Source: an uncultured Bacillaceae bacterium
GTDB taxonomy: Bacteria; Bacillota; Bacilli; Bacillales; Bacillaceae_L
Length of the DNA: 64,000 nt
Direction of reading: 5' to 3'
NCBI GenBank assembly: GCA_947497585.1
Contig: CANMHG010000001.1
Span: 434,001 to 498,000 of the forward strand
The translations under genes were made by a program, and so were the position numbers. A model generated the notes under the pieces. It did no database searches. It was not told where the DNA came from and saw only the letters and a list, made by a program, of their open reading frames with translations. This document shows positions 10,082 through 19,006 of this stretch, in pieces (the stretch's first letter is position 1; each line of letters opens with the position of its first letter).

Positions 10082-10477
10082 TTGAAACTTTTTTCCAGTA
10101 CAATAACCACTTTAGAACAAGCGATGAATTACTCAACTGCTAAGCAGAAGGTAATCTCTCATAATATCGCTAATTCAGATACGCCGAATTATAAAGCAAA
10201 AAGTGTTAGTTTTAATTCTGAGTTTAGTAGAATACTAAAAGATTCCATGCAAGCGAATAAAACTGATACACGTCATTATGATTTTAAGTCTACTAATAGT
10301 AAAAGCTTCTCTGTTTTTACTCAAAATAGTAGTTCTTATAACCATAACGGTAACAATGTAGATATAGATAAAGAAATGTCAGAACTTGCTAAAAATCAAA
10401 TTTATTATAATGCTGTTGCAGACAGAATAGGAAGTAAGTTTAATTCTCTTAAAACGGTGATTAGAGGAGGGAAGTAG
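10082..10477 (+). CDS. flgB: Flagellar basal-body proximal rod protein FlgB
   Basis: Rod subunit exported through the flagellar type III system; first gene of the fla/che operon. I chose the TTG at 10082 (product MKLFSSTITTLEQAM...), because it follows the GGGGGG ribosome site by normal spacing and aligns with the known N-terminus. The ATG at 10067 would lie upstream of that site. The 131-residue product has the rod N-motif KVISHNIANSDTPNYKAK, the middle motif NGNNVDIDKEM, and a C-terminal helix. The stop is followed after two bases by flgC. Confidence 0.95.
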   Translation: MKLFSSTITTLEQAMNYSTAKQKVISHNIANSDTPNYKAKSVSFNSEFSRILKDSMQANKTDTRHYDFKSTNSKSFSVFTQNSSSYNHNGNNVDIDKEMSELAKNQIYYNAVADRIGSKFNSLKTVIRGGK

Positions 10478-10479
10478 AA

Positions 10480-10935
10480 ATGACCATCTTCCATAGTATA
10501 AATACAACATCATCAGCTTTAACTGCCCAAAGATTAAGGATGGATGTTGTTTCATCTAATATGGCTAATATTGATACAACTCGTGGGAAATTTGTGGACG
10601 GAGAATGGCAACCTTATCGTAGAAAAATGGTTGTTACACAGGAGAATACAGGCAATTTCTCTTCATTTTTAAAATCTGCTGTAGCAAATAATGGCAACTC
10701 CCTTGGGAATGGAGTAAAGGTTACAAAAATAGCAGAAGATGAGACTCCTTTTAAATTAGTTTATAACCCAGATCATCCGGATGCGAACGAAGAGGGATAT
10801 GTTCAATTACCTAATGTTGACCCACTAAGGGAAATGGTAGATTTAATTAGTGCTACACGTTCTTACGAAGCAAACGTCACGGTACTAAATGCGACAAAAG
10901 GTATGTTAATGAAAGCACTAGAAATCGGAAAATAG
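10480..10935 (+). CDS. flgC: Flagellar basal-body rod protein FlgC
   Basis: Second proximal-rod subunit. The 151 residues include the N-terminal rod motif LRMDVVSSNMANIDTT, a middle loop, and the C-terminal motif VDLISATRSYEANVTVLNATKGMLMKALEIGK, whose helices form the rod core. GAGGAGGG precedes the ATG and overlaps the end of flgB, indicating coupled translation. Confidence 0.96.
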   Translation: MTIFHSINTTSSALTAQRLRMDVVSSNMANIDTTRGKFVDGEWQPYRRKMVVTQENTGNFSSFLKSAVANNGNSLGNGVKVTKIAEDETPFKLVYNPDHPDANEEGYVQLPNVDPLREMVDLISATRSYEANVTVLNATKGMLMKALEIGK

Positions 10936-10945
10936 GTGAAATAAG

Positions 10946-11245
10946 ATGATTGATAAAATTTCAATAGCAAATCAACTAACAAATACACCAATTGCAAAAA
11001 AGGTAACTACGCCTAATGAAGCGCATCAAGCTTTTTCTTCTATGCTGAAAAATGCGATTAACAATGTTAACAACGCCCAGAGTAAATCTGACGAAATGAC
11101 TGTTAAGCTTGCCAAAGGTGAAAATGTTGACTTACATCAAGTTATGATTACAGCTGAAAAAGCAAGTGTTACAATGGCAGCTACAATGGAAATTCGAAAT
11201 AAAGTAATTGAAGCCTATCAAGAGGTAATGAGGATGCAAGTATAA
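10946..11245 (+). CDS. fliE: Flagellar hook-basal body protein FliE
   Basis: MS-ring/rod adaptor that is exported early and connects FliF to the rod. The 99 residues contain the family pattern AFSSMLKNAINNVNNAQSKSDEMTVKLAKGENVDLHQVMITAEKASVTM. It begins 10 bases after flgC with AGGTGAAA as ribosome site. Its stop codon lies inside a perfect 10-bp hairpin stem (11241-11265). Confidence 0.94.
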   Translation: MIDKISIANQLTNTPIAKKVTTPNEAHQAFSSMLKNAINNVNNAQSKSDEMTVKLAKGENVDLHQVMITAEKASVTMAATMEIRNKVIEAYQEVMRMQV

Positions 11246-11311
11246 TTGCTCTAGTAGCAATTATACATAGCGGTTATTAGCTGCATCGAGAGAAAACAAG
11301 ATTAATAACCG
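11241..11311 (+). other. Two hairpins between fliE and fliF
   Basis: Hairpin 1 is a perfect 10-bp stem, TATAATTGCT (11241-11250) against 11256-11265, with a 5-base loop. Hairpin 2 is a perfect 9-bp stem, CGGTTATTA (11271-11279) against TAATAACCG (11303-11311), whose 3' arm runs into the GGGGG ribosome site of fliF. Neither has a T tract, so they look like RNA-stability or translation-control elements and not terminators. Confidence 0.5.
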
Positions 11312-11321
11312 GGGGCTAGGT

Positions 11322-12920
11322 ATGAACGAAAAATTAATACACTATAAAAATAAATCAACTGAATATTGGCAAAGTCGCTCAAAGGGACTAAAGATGCTCG
11401 TAGTCGGTTCAGTTATTGGCCTACTTTTCGTAGTTGTTCTAGTTTCCGTTCTCACAACAAGAGAAGACTTTGTTCCTTTATATAGTAATTTATCACCGCA
11501 AGAAACTGGTCAAATAAAAGCTACTCTTGATTCAAGGGGAATTAGTTCTCAAATATCAGATAATGGGGCAACAATAAGTGTTCCAACTCAAGTAGTGGAT
11601 ACTTTAAAAGTGGAATTAGCAGCCGAAGGAATTCCTAATAGCGGAAGTATAGACTACTCATTCTTTAGTCAAAATGCTGGGTTCGGTATGACAGATAATG
11701 AATTTAATACACTAAAGCTTGAAGCTATGCAAAATGAACTAGCAGGCCTCATGAAAGGAATCGATGGGATTAACGATGCTAGGGTAATGATTAATCTTCC
11801 TCCAGAAAACATTTTTGTAGGAAGTGGTCAGGAAGCTGCCAGTGCTTCCATTGTTTTAAACACAAAGCCAGGGTATAAGTTTGATCAACAACAGATTAGT
11901 TCACTATACCATTTAGTATCCAAAAGTGTCCCAAACCTTCCCACAGATAATATCGTCATCACCAATCAATATTTTGAGTACTTTGATCTAGAAAATGAAA
12001 AAAATAAATCTTTTGTTGGTGATATTTCAACACAACTAGATATTAAAAAGGAAATTGAACGAGATATTCAACGACAAGTACAGCAAATGCTTGGGACAAT
12101 GATGGGACAAGATAAAGTTGTTGTCTCAGTAACTGCAGACCTTGACTTTACCCAGGAAAATCGTGAGGAAAATATCGTAGAACCTTTTGATAGAGAGAAT
12201 AATGAAGCGATTGAAATTAGTGTAGAACGTATTACGGAAACTTTTACAGGTAACGGACAACAAGCAGCTGGTGTTGTTGGAACCGGTGAAACAGATATTA
12301 CAAACTACCCAGCAGATGGTGCAGCGGGTAATGGAGACTATGAACGGATTGAAGAGAGAATAAACAATGATGTGAATCGAATTCGAAAAGAAATAGTCGA
12401 AAGCCCTTATAAAATCAGGGATTTAGGTATACAGGTAATGGTCGAGCCACCTGACGCCGATAATAGAGAATCTTTACCGCAGGAAAGTGTTGATGATATT
12501 AAACAAATTCTCGGCACCATTGTTCGTACAACTATAAATAAGGATGTTAATACACCACAGCTTACTGAACAGAATATCGAGGATAAGATAGTTGTATCTG
12601 TTCAACCATTTAAAGGGAAAGTCGAAACAACCACTGCACCTGTGGTAAATTCAATTCCAATTTGGATTTACTTTGTTGGTGGTGGATTAGTACTTGTAAT
12701 TCTACTACTTCTATTCCTTAACTTTAGAAAGAGGAAGACAGATGATTCTGTTGAATTCGAGGAAGAGGAAGAGGAGCAGTCGTATATTGGAAATGTACCA
12801 GATGTTAATCGCGAAAGGGAGACTGAAGGAACCGTTCGCAGAAAACAACTTGAAAAGATGGCAAAGGAAAAACCAGAGGATTTCGCGAAACTACTGCGCT
12901 CTTGGTTAGCTGAAGATTAG
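11322..12920 (+). CDS. fliF: Flagellar MS-ring protein FliF
   Basis: Membrane-embedded ring that seeds basal-body assembly. The 532-residue protein has a first transmembrane helix at about 22-46 (MLVVGSVIGLLFVVVLVSVL), ring-building YscJ-like domains (about 47-220 and 250-400), a second transmembrane helix at about 445-467 (IPIWIYFVGGGLVLVILLLL), and an acidic tail ending KPEDFAKLLRSWLAED, the known FliG-binding type of segment. It is preceded by the fliE-fliF hairpins and a GGGGG ribosome site. Confidence 0.97.
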   Translation: MNEKLIHYKNKSTEYWQSRSKGLKMLVVGSVIGLLFVVVLVSVLTTREDFVPLYSNLSPQETGQIKATLDSRGISSQISDNGATISVPTQVVDTLKVELAAEGIPNSGSIDYSFFSQNAGFGMTDNEFNTLKLEAMQNELAGLMKGIDGINDARVMINLPPENIFVGSGQEAASASIVLNTKPGYKFDQQQISSLYHLVSKSVPNLPTDNIVITNQYFEYFDLENEKNKSFVGDISTQLDIKKEIERDIQRQVQQMLGTMMGQDKVVVSVTADLDFTQENREENIVEPFDRENNEAIEISVERITETFTGNGQQAAGVVGTGETDITNYPADGAAGNGDYERIEERINNDVNRIRKEIVESPYKIRDLGIQVMVEPPDADNRESLPQESVDDIKQILGTIVRTTINKDVNTPQLTEQNIEDKIVVSVQPFKGKVETTTAPVVNSIPIWIYFVGGGLVLVILLLLFLNFRKRKTDDSVEFEEEEEEQSYIGNVPDVNRERETEGTVRRKQLEKMAKEKPEDFAKLLRSWLAED

Positions 12921-12931
12921 GAGGATTAATG

Positions 12932-13951
12932 GTGGCAAAACGAGATAAAGACATTAGACTATCCGGAAAACAAAAAGCAGCCATTCTTTTAATCTCATTA
13001 GGACCTGATGTATCTGCTTCTGTCTATAAACATCTATCAGAGGAAGAAATTGAAAAGTTAACACTAGAGATTTCAGGGGTAAGGAAGGTAGATGCGTCGG
13101 CGAAAGAAGAAATCATGGATGAATTTCATCAAATTGCTCTTGCACAAGACTATATTGCTCAAGGTGGTATCGGATATGCCAAAACGGTACTAGAGAAGGC
13201 ACTAGGCGCTGATCAAGCTGCAACGATTATTAATCGCCTTACATCTTCTTTACAAGTTAAACCTTTTGACTTTGCACGAAAAGCAGATCCTGCTCAAATT
13301 TTAAACTTTATACAAAATGAGCATCCACAAACGATTGCATTAATCCTTTCTTATCTGGATGCTACTCAGGCAGGACAGATTTTATCGGAGTTGCCACAGG
13401 AAATGCAAGCAGATATTGCTAGAAGAATAGCACTCATGGATAGTACTTCACCGGAAATTATTAATGAGGTTGAACAAATCCTCGAGAGAAAACTATCTGC
13501 TACAGTGACACAAGACTATACACAAACGGGTGGGATAGAGGCTGTGGTAGAAGTGCTAAATGGTGTTGACAGAAGTACAGAACGTACAATCCTTGATGCA
13601 TTAGAAATTCAAGATCCCGAACTAGCTGAAGAGATTAAGAAAAGAATGTTTGTATTTGAAGATATTGTTACATTAGACAATCGTTCGATTCAAAGAGTTA
13701 TTCGAGATGTTGAAAATGAGGACTTGCTATTATCTCTTAAAGTTGCAAGTGAAGAAGTCAAGGAAATCGTCTTTAAAAATATGTCTAAACGAATGGTGGA
13801 TACATTTAAAGACGAAATGGAGTATATGGGACCAGTTCGATTACGAGATGTGGAAGAATCACAATCTCGAATTGTAGCGGTAATTAGAAGGCTTGAAGAA
13901 GCAGGGGAAATCGTCATAGCTCGCGGTGGAGGAGATGATATCATTGTCTAA
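12932..13951 (+). CDS. fliG: Flagellar motor switch protein FliG
   Basis: Rotor protein that couples stator torque to the C-ring. It has N-terminal, middle (EHPQTIALILSYLDATQAGQILSELP) and C-terminal domains; the last carries the torque-helix charges (LDNRSIQRVIRDVENEDLLLSLK). The GTG at 12932 sits 7 bases after GGAGG and gives MAKRDKD..., like known homologues; the ATG at 12929 is an alternative. About 339 residues, the family length. The end overlaps the start of fliH. Confidence 0.96.
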   Translation: MAKRDKDIRLSGKQKAAILLISLGPDVSASVYKHLSEEEIEKLTLEISGVRKVDASAKEEIMDEFHQIALAQDYIAQGGIGYAKTVLEKALGADQAATIINRLTSSLQVKPFDFARKADPAQILNFIQNEHPQTIALILSYLDATQAGQILSELPQEMQADIARRIALMDSTSPEIINEVEQILERKLSATVTQDYTQTGGIEAVVEVLNGVDRSTERTILDALEIQDPELAEEIKKRMFVFEDIVTLDNRSIQRVIRDVENEDLLLSLKVASEEVKEIVFKNMSKRMVDTFKDEMEYMGPVRLRDVEESQSRIVAVIRRLEEAGEIVIARGGGDDIIV

Positions 13952-14711
13952 AGTGATAAAATCTAACTTTACGAATACGACGATTGATGAGAAAAGAATT
14001 ATTGCATTACAAAAAATTAGAACTTCACATAACGACCGGGATAATATTGATGTTGACCTAACTAAGTTCCATTTGGAGGCTGAGGCAATTATTCAAGAAG
14101 CACACCGAAAGGCTGAGAATGTGCTTTCAAGTGCAAAATTAGAATTGGAAAAAACGCTTGAGGAAATTGGAAATCAAAAACAAAAATGGGATTCAGAAAA
14201 ACAAGAGCTTCAAGTACTAGCAAAAGAAGAGGGCTATTCCTATGGATTAGCAGAGGGTAAACAAGAAGGGCTAGAACAGTATAAAATACTTATCGCTGAA
14301 GCAAGGGAAATTATCGACCTTTCAAAGCGAGAGTATAGAACTCTAATAGATTCTTCAGAAGAGACCATTTTGAAAATTGGCTTAAGGGTAGCAAAAAAAA
14401 TAATAAATAAAGAATTAGATGAGAACAACGAAGCTTTTCTACTTATTGTAAGAAAAGCTATTAAAGAGGTTAGTGAATATACTGAAATACAAATACATGT
14501 TCACCCACGCCATTTTGAACTTCTATTAAACCAAAAAGAAGAGCTTAGAAATCTATTTAACAAGGATATAGGATTAACCATTTATCCAAATGAAGAGTTA
14601 CAAGAAACGGGATGTGTGATTGAATCAAGTTTTGGAAGAATTGATGCTAGTGTGGATAGTCAGTTGATTGAAATTAAGCACAAACTTCTTTCCTTGTTGG
14701 TAGGTGAATAA
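13944..14711 (+). CDS. fliH: Flagellar export ATPase regulator FliH
   Basis: Peripheral stalk protein that holds FliI at the export gate. A coiled-coil region (about 30-110, with EAEAIIQEAHRKAENVLSSAKLELEKTLEE) is followed by the export segment EGYSYGLAEGKQEGLEQY and the C-terminal FliH/YscL domain. The start is uncertain: TTG 13944 is 9-11 bases from GGAGGAG, whereas ATG 13935 and GTG 13926 lie too close to or within the ribosome site. About 255 residues. It overlaps fliG by 8 bases. Confidence 0.92.
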   Translation: MSKVIKSNFTNTTIDEKRIIALQKIRTSHNDRDNIDVDLTKFHLEAEAIIQEAHRKAENVLSSAKLELEKTLEEIGNQKQKWDSEKQELQVLAKEEGYSYGLAEGKQEGLEQYKILIAEAREIIDLSKREYRTLIDSSEETILKIGLRVAKKIINKELDENNEAFLLIVRKAIKEVSEYTEIQIHVHPRHFELLLNQKEELRNLFNKDIGLTIYPNEELQETGCVIESSFGRIDASVDSQLIEIKHKLLSLLVGE

Positions 14712-14714
14712 TTT

Positions 14715-16031
14715 ATGAAACTAGTAGACTTACTAGAGGAAATAGATACGATAAATCCCTATAAGCGTTATGGGAAAGTAAATAAAGTAGTTGGACTAAT
14801 GATTGAATCTAGAGGTCCAGAATGTTCGATTGGAGACGTCTGTTATATAAATGTTGGTTCAAAACACAAGCGTAAAATTCAGGCAGAAGTCGTTGGATTT
14901 CGTGAAGAATATGTTATTTTAATGCCCTATACATCTGTTAATGAAATTTCTCCGGGAAGTATAGTAGAAGCAACTCTTAAACCGTTAGAAATAAAAGTAG
15001 GGTCTGCTTTAATAGGTAGTGTTATTGATTCAATTGGTATGCCACTAGATGGAAGTCAACTTCCAAAAGGATTAGCATCTGTTCAAACTGACCAAAATCC
15101 TCCGAACCCATTAGAAAGACCGCCGATAAACGAAGAAATATCAGTTGGTGTTCGTATGATTGATAGTCTTTTAACCGTTGGTAAAGGTCAGCGAGTAGGG
15201 ATCTTTGCTGGAAGTGGTGTAGGTAAAAGTACTTTAATGGGAATGATTGCTCGTAATACTACTGCTGATATTAATGTAATAGCACTAGTAGGAGAGCGTG
15301 GACGAGAAGTAAGAGAGTTTATTGAACGAGACTTGGGGGCTGAGGGGTTACAACGATCAATCGTAATCGTTGCTACTTCTGACCAACCTGCTCTAATGAG
15401 ATTAAAGGCAGCGTATACGGCTACTTCTATTGCAGAGTATTTTCGGGATAAAGGACTTAATGTCATGTTTATGATGGATTCGGTTACCCGTGTAGCTATG
15501 GCCCAAAGGGAAATTGGATTAGCCATAGGTGAGCCACCCACAACCAAGGGTTACACGCCTAGTGTATTTTCAATACTACCAAAACTACTAGAAAGAACAG
15601 GTACAAATAAAAATGGTACAATTACTGCTTTTTACACAGTATTAGTAGATGGTGACGACATGAATGAACCTATAGCCGATACAGTTCGTGGTATACTTGA
15701 TGGTCATTTAGTATTGGACCGAGCTCTAGCGAATAAAGGCCAATTTCCGGCTATTAATGTGTTAAAAAGTATTAGTCGTGTAATGAATCATATTGTGCCT
15801 GAGGAACACCGTCATCATGCAGAAAGACTAAGAGAGCTTTTATCAACCTATATCAATTCTGAGGATTTAATAAATATTGGGGCATATAAAAGAGGTTCTT
15901 CAAGAGACATTGATGAAGCAATCCGTTACTACCCCAAAATTATAACCTTCTTAAAGCAAGGCACTGAAGAAAAAATATCTGCAGAAGAGAGTTTGCTAAG
16001 ATTAAAAAGATTAATAGAAGTAGGTGAATAG
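14715..16031 (+). CDS. fliI: Flagellum-specific export ATPase FliI
   Basis: F1-ATPase-like hexameric motor that energises delivery of flagellar subunits to the export gate. The 438 residues equal the B. subtilis length. Walker A is GIFAGSGVGKSTLMGMIA (about 161-178), followed by the catalytic-glutamate region GERGREVREFIE, Walker B LNVMFMMDSVTRVAMAQ and the signature EPPTTKGYTPSVFSILPKLLERTG. It begins 3 bases after fliH and 3 bases before fliJ, so translation is tightly coupled. Confidence 0.98.
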   Translation: MKLVDLLEEIDTINPYKRYGKVNKVVGLMIESRGPECSIGDVCYINVGSKHKRKIQAEVVGFREEYVILMPYTSVNEISPGSIVEATLKPLEIKVGSALIGSVIDSIGMPLDGSQLPKGLASVQTDQNPPNPLERPPINEEISVGVRMIDSLLTVGKGQRVGIFAGSGVGKSTLMGMIARNTTADINVIALVGERGREVREFIERDLGAEGLQRSIVIVATSDQPALMRLKAAYTATSIAEYFRDKGLNVMFMMDSVTRVAMAQREIGLAIGEPPTTKGYTPSVFSILPKLLERTGTNKNGTITAFYTVLVDGDDMNEPIADTVRGILDGHLVLDRALANKGQFPAINVLKSISRVMNHIVPEEHRHHAERLRELLSTYINSEDLINIGAYKRGSSRDIDEAIRYYPKIITFLKQGTEEKISAEESLLRLKRLIEVGE

Positions 16032-16034
16032 TGA

Positions 16035-16478
16035 ATGAGCTATCAGTTTGAATTTCAAAAGTTATTAGCAATTAGAGAAATAGAAAAAGACAAAGTGCTG
16101 GTTGATTACAATGAATCTGTAAAACATTTTGAAACTCTTGCTGAAAAGTTATATTCCTATTTAAAGCGTAAAGAAGAGCTTGAAGAAAAAAAGGTATCGA
16201 AGCTTAGCACAGGTTTAAAAATCCAAGATATTAGACATCAGCAGCAATTTATTACTAATCTTGAGAAGACAATTGCACATTATCAAAAATTAGTTATGGA
16301 CAGTCGACATAAAATGCAGCAATTTCAAGCTATCTTACTTGAAAAAAACATTGAAGTTAAAAAGTTTGAAAAAATGAAAGAAAAAAGACTACAGGCATTT
16401 GTTGCTGACCTTAATTATCAAGAGAGTAAAATAATGGATGAAATTTCTATCCAACAGTTTATGGGTAAAGGAAATTAG
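16035..16478 (+). CDS. fliJ: Flagellar export chaperone/stalk protein FliJ
   Basis: Small coiled-coil protein that works like the gamma stalk of F1 inside the FliI ring and helps recycle chaperones. The 147 residues are almost wholly helical and charged (FEFQKLLAIREIEKDKVLVDYNESVKHFE...), with few prolines. The family match rests on position, length and helical character as much as on motifs. AGGTGA lies at the end of fliI. Confidence 0.92.
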   Translation: MSYQFEFQKLLAIREIEKDKVLVDYNESVKHFETLAEKLYSYLKRKEELEEKKVSKLSTGLKIQDIRHQQQFITNLEKTIAHYQKLVMDSRHKMQQFQAILLEKNIEVKKFEKMKEKRLQAFVADLNYQESKIMDEISIQQFMGKGN

Positions 16479-16486
16479 GTGGAGAA

Positions 16487-17074
16487 ATGGATTCGAAAGT
16501 TTCAGCTGGTAAGATGTATAGCAAATTTCAATGGGTTCTATTCGTTATTGTAATACCTATTCTTTTTACAATCACTTTGGCATTGGTTTTATTAACAATT
16601 GCAGGTGTTAATGTTTTTGAATACTCGAAAGTGATTACTCAAAACACACCGATTCTCTCTAGCTATGTTTCCAGTGATGAGAATGCTGTTGTTGAAAACA
16701 GGGAAAGTGTTGAATTGCAAATAAGCTCATTAGAAGACACAATTCAAGAAAAAGAAGAGCAAATTGCTGAATTAGAAAAAAACCTGAAAGAAAAGGAAAC
16801 AGAAATTAATTCCCTACAAGAAGAACTGTTATTTCTTGAAGAGGAGTTGTTAGTAAAAGAAGAAGAACAGAAAACTTATGGGAAAACAATAGCAGAAATT
16901 TCGAAAATGTATGAAACAATGTCACCTAAAAACGCTGCTGTTATCATACCAAAACTTGATAATGAAGAGGCTATATCTATCCTTTCAGCTTTGAAAACGG
17001 AAACTGTTTCAAAGATACTAGAGAAAATGGACCCTGAGGATGCAGCTAAATACACGCAATTGCTTACAGAGTAA
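16487..17074 (+). CDS. ylxF: YlxF-like membrane-anchored coiled-coil protein with MgtE N-like domain
   Basis: The function is not well defined; it lies between fliJ and fliK as in B. subtilis. The 195 residues have one N-terminal membrane helix (about 18-42, WVLFVIVIPILFTITLALVLLTIAGV), an outward glutamate/lysine-rich coiled coil (about 70-130) and a C-terminal helical repeat (MSPKNAAVIIPKLDNEEAISILSALKTETVSKILEKMDPEDAAKY) like the MgtE N domain, a fold also used in FliG. A scaffold role at the basal body is an inference. Confidence 0.88.
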   Translation: MDSKVSAGKMYSKFQWVLFVIVIPILFTITLALVLLTIAGVNVFEYSKVITQNTPILSSYVSSDENAVVENRESVELQISSLEDTIQEKEEQIAELEKNLKEKETEINSLQEELLFLEEELLVKEEEQKTYGKTIAEISKMYETMSPKNAAVIIPKLDNEEAISILSALKTETVSKILEKMDPEDAAKYTQLLTE

Positions 17075-17106
17075 AAAGCTTTACTATCCTGAAAGGAGGT
17101 GAAAAA

Positions 17107-18519
17107 GTGAGAATTGAGGCCCTTTCATTAGCAAATCATAACGACAGTAGACCCGTTCAAAATGGCCAGTCTCAAAAGGAATTTAATTTTAGTGGATTAC
17201 TGAGTTTATTATCTACTACTGATCATATTCCTACAGAATCAATTAGACATAAGCTAGGACAGAACCTGGTAATGAATCAGCAATTCAGTAATATTAGTGA
17301 AGCAGAACATTTAATGGAGTTGGACAGTGAAAGTTTTTCGGCTTTTGTTGAATTACTTACAAAATCAGAGGAAGTATTCTTTGAGACAGATAACGCTGTT
17401 GATATAGAGATAAATGAGGCAGTAGCTGTTCTCGTAAACCAATCTGAAGGCAAAGAAAATAATGAAACTGAGTCACTCATTACGGAGTTACTGGCAAGTT
17501 TCCCAAATGATGTGAAAAGTAACATTGAACAAATCCTTCAATCACTTATGCAAGGTGGCAGTTTTGATAGTTCATTCGATGAACAGCTAAATCCTGAATC
17601 AATTGCATTGCTAATCTTACTAGCAAGGTCTGTAGAGGATGGAAAAAAGCTAATGGAGAACCCGTCAGTTTCAAAATTAGTTGAATATGTGAATAGGCAG
17701 CTTGAAACTATGAATCTATCTGAGATTATCCCTAGTAAACAGGATCTTTCAAAGACATTGAATAAGCTAGTCGAACTATCAAATACCATAGTAGAAAAGT
17801 TAACACAGAACCAGGGAAAGATCATAGAAGTTGATAGTAATAGGAGTTACTTACAATCGGTCTTCTCCAGACACTTTGTTCAACCAATTGGACTGAAAGT
17901 GAATCACGGTACTTCTCTAAAAAATCAAAGTGTAGTTGCACAAGCAGTAGGAACTGTTCAAGATGGTATACAAACATCCCTTAAGTCTGATATGAATACC
18001 CAGGGTATAATTGGTACTCCAGACCTACAAGTTCCAATGACGAAGGTACAACAGTTTGCCTTGTTTGTAGAACAGCATGGCAAGCAAACAATCAACCAAG
18101 AGCAATTTATAAAAGAATTTCAAAATATCCTGGCTCGTAGTCAATTTGGAAATGGTAAAGATGGAATGAAGCTATTAATAAAGCTTTATCCTGAGCACCT
18201 TGGTTCATTAAGAATAGAACTTTTACAAAAAGATAACATGATGATTGCTCGTATTATTGCTTCTTCTGGTGCAGCAAAAGATGTGTTGGAATCGCAGATT
18301 CAATCCTTAAAGCAATCCTTTTCAGCACAAAATATTCAAGTTGAAAAGATAGAAATTTCTCAACAGTTACAGCAGTCTGAACGATCTTTACTCAAGGACT
18401 CTGGGCAAAACTCAGGTCAGGGGAATCGACAAATGAAAGAACGAGATCAGCAGGATGATTCTGATATTACTCAATCATTTGAATCCGCATTACAAGAAGA
18501 ACTTAACGTGAAAGTATAG
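17107..18519 (+). CDS. fliK: Flagellar hook-length control protein FliK
   Basis: Exported molecular ruler that ends hook growth and switches export to filament substrates. The GTG start follows AAGGAGGTG at good spacing. The 470-residue protein has a long, weakly conserved, acidic and Gln/Ser-rich N-terminal part and a conserved C-terminal hook-control domain (about 335-430: GMKLLIKLYPEHLGSLRIELLQKDNMMIARIIASSGAAKDVLESQIQSLKQSF). The C-terminal tail is Gln-rich and disordered. The identification rests on that domain and on the operon position before flgD. Confidence 0.94.
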   Translation: MRIEALSLANHNDSRPVQNGQSQKEFNFSGLLSLLSTTDHIPTESIRHKLGQNLVMNQQFSNISEAEHLMELDSESFSAFVELLTKSEEVFFETDNAVDIEINEAVAVLVNQSEGKENNETESLITELLASFPNDVKSNIEQILQSLMQGGSFDSSFDEQLNPESIALLILLARSVEDGKKLMENPSVSKLVEYVNRQLETMNLSEIIPSKQDLSKTLNKLVELSNTIVEKLTQNQGKIIEVDSNRSYLQSVFSRHFVQPIGLKVNHGTSLKNQSVVAQAVGTVQDGIQTSLKSDMNTQGIIGTPDLQVPMTKVQQFALFVEQHGKQTINQEQFIKEFQNILARSQFGNGKDGMKLLIKLYPEHLGSLRIELLQKDNMMIARIIASSGAAKDVLESQIQSLKQSFSAQNIQVEKIEISQQLQQSERSLLKDSGQNSGQGNRQMKERDQQDDSDITQSFESALQEELNVKV

Positions 18520-18527
18520 GTGATAGC

Positions 18528-18992
18528 ATGACTAATAAGATTGACTCTAGTCTGTATCTCTCAAATGTTCAGCAACAGAGAAAAACCGGGAATGAGATTC
18601 TGGGTAAAGATGATTTCTTAAAAATATTAATGACTCAGTTGCAAAACCAAGACCCAATGAATCCAATGCAAGACAAAGATTTTATTGCCCAAATGGCAAC
18701 CTTCTCTTCTTTAGAGCAAATGACTAATATGAGCAAGACGATGGAGAAGTTTGTTAGTGCTCACAACGGTGATCTTTTACTTAAGTACAGTAGTATGATT
18801 GGTAAAGAAGTAGAATGGGGTTATAAAACAACTGATTCTGAAGGCAATGAGTTAAAAAAATCTGGCATAGGGATTATTAAGTCAATTAAACAAAAAGGTA
18901 CTGATATTGAGCTTGAATTAGAAGATGGTACAAAAGTTTATACAGATGAAATCATTTCAGTAAGTCTTCCTAAGCCCGTATCTGAACAATAA
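18528..18992 (+). CDS. flgD: Flagellar hook assembly scaffold FlgD
   Basis: Hook-capping scaffold needed for polymerising the hook protein. The 154 residues contain the FlgD N-terminal signature LGKDDFLKILMTQLQNQDPMNPMQDKDFIAQMATFSSLEQMTNM (about 25-67) and a short C-terminal beta domain. It is much shorter than enterobacterial FlgD, as is normal in Bacillus. AGGTGATAG serves as ribosome site. Confidence 0.95.
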   Translation: MTNKIDSSLYLSNVQQQRKTGNEILGKDDFLKILMTQLQNQDPMNPMQDKDFIAQMATFSSLEQMTNMSKTMEKFVSAHNGDLLLKYSSMIGKEVEWGYKTTDSEGNELKKSGIGIIKSIKQKGTDIELELEDGTKVYTDEIISVSLPKPVSEQ

Positions 18993-19006
18993 GGGAGGAA
19001 GTAAAA

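Noticed and set aside
12929..12934. ATG at 12929 as the definite fliG start
   Set aside because: Its distance from GGAGG is only 4 bases. GTG 12932 at 7 bases gives the N-terminus seen in homologues, though the choice is not certain.
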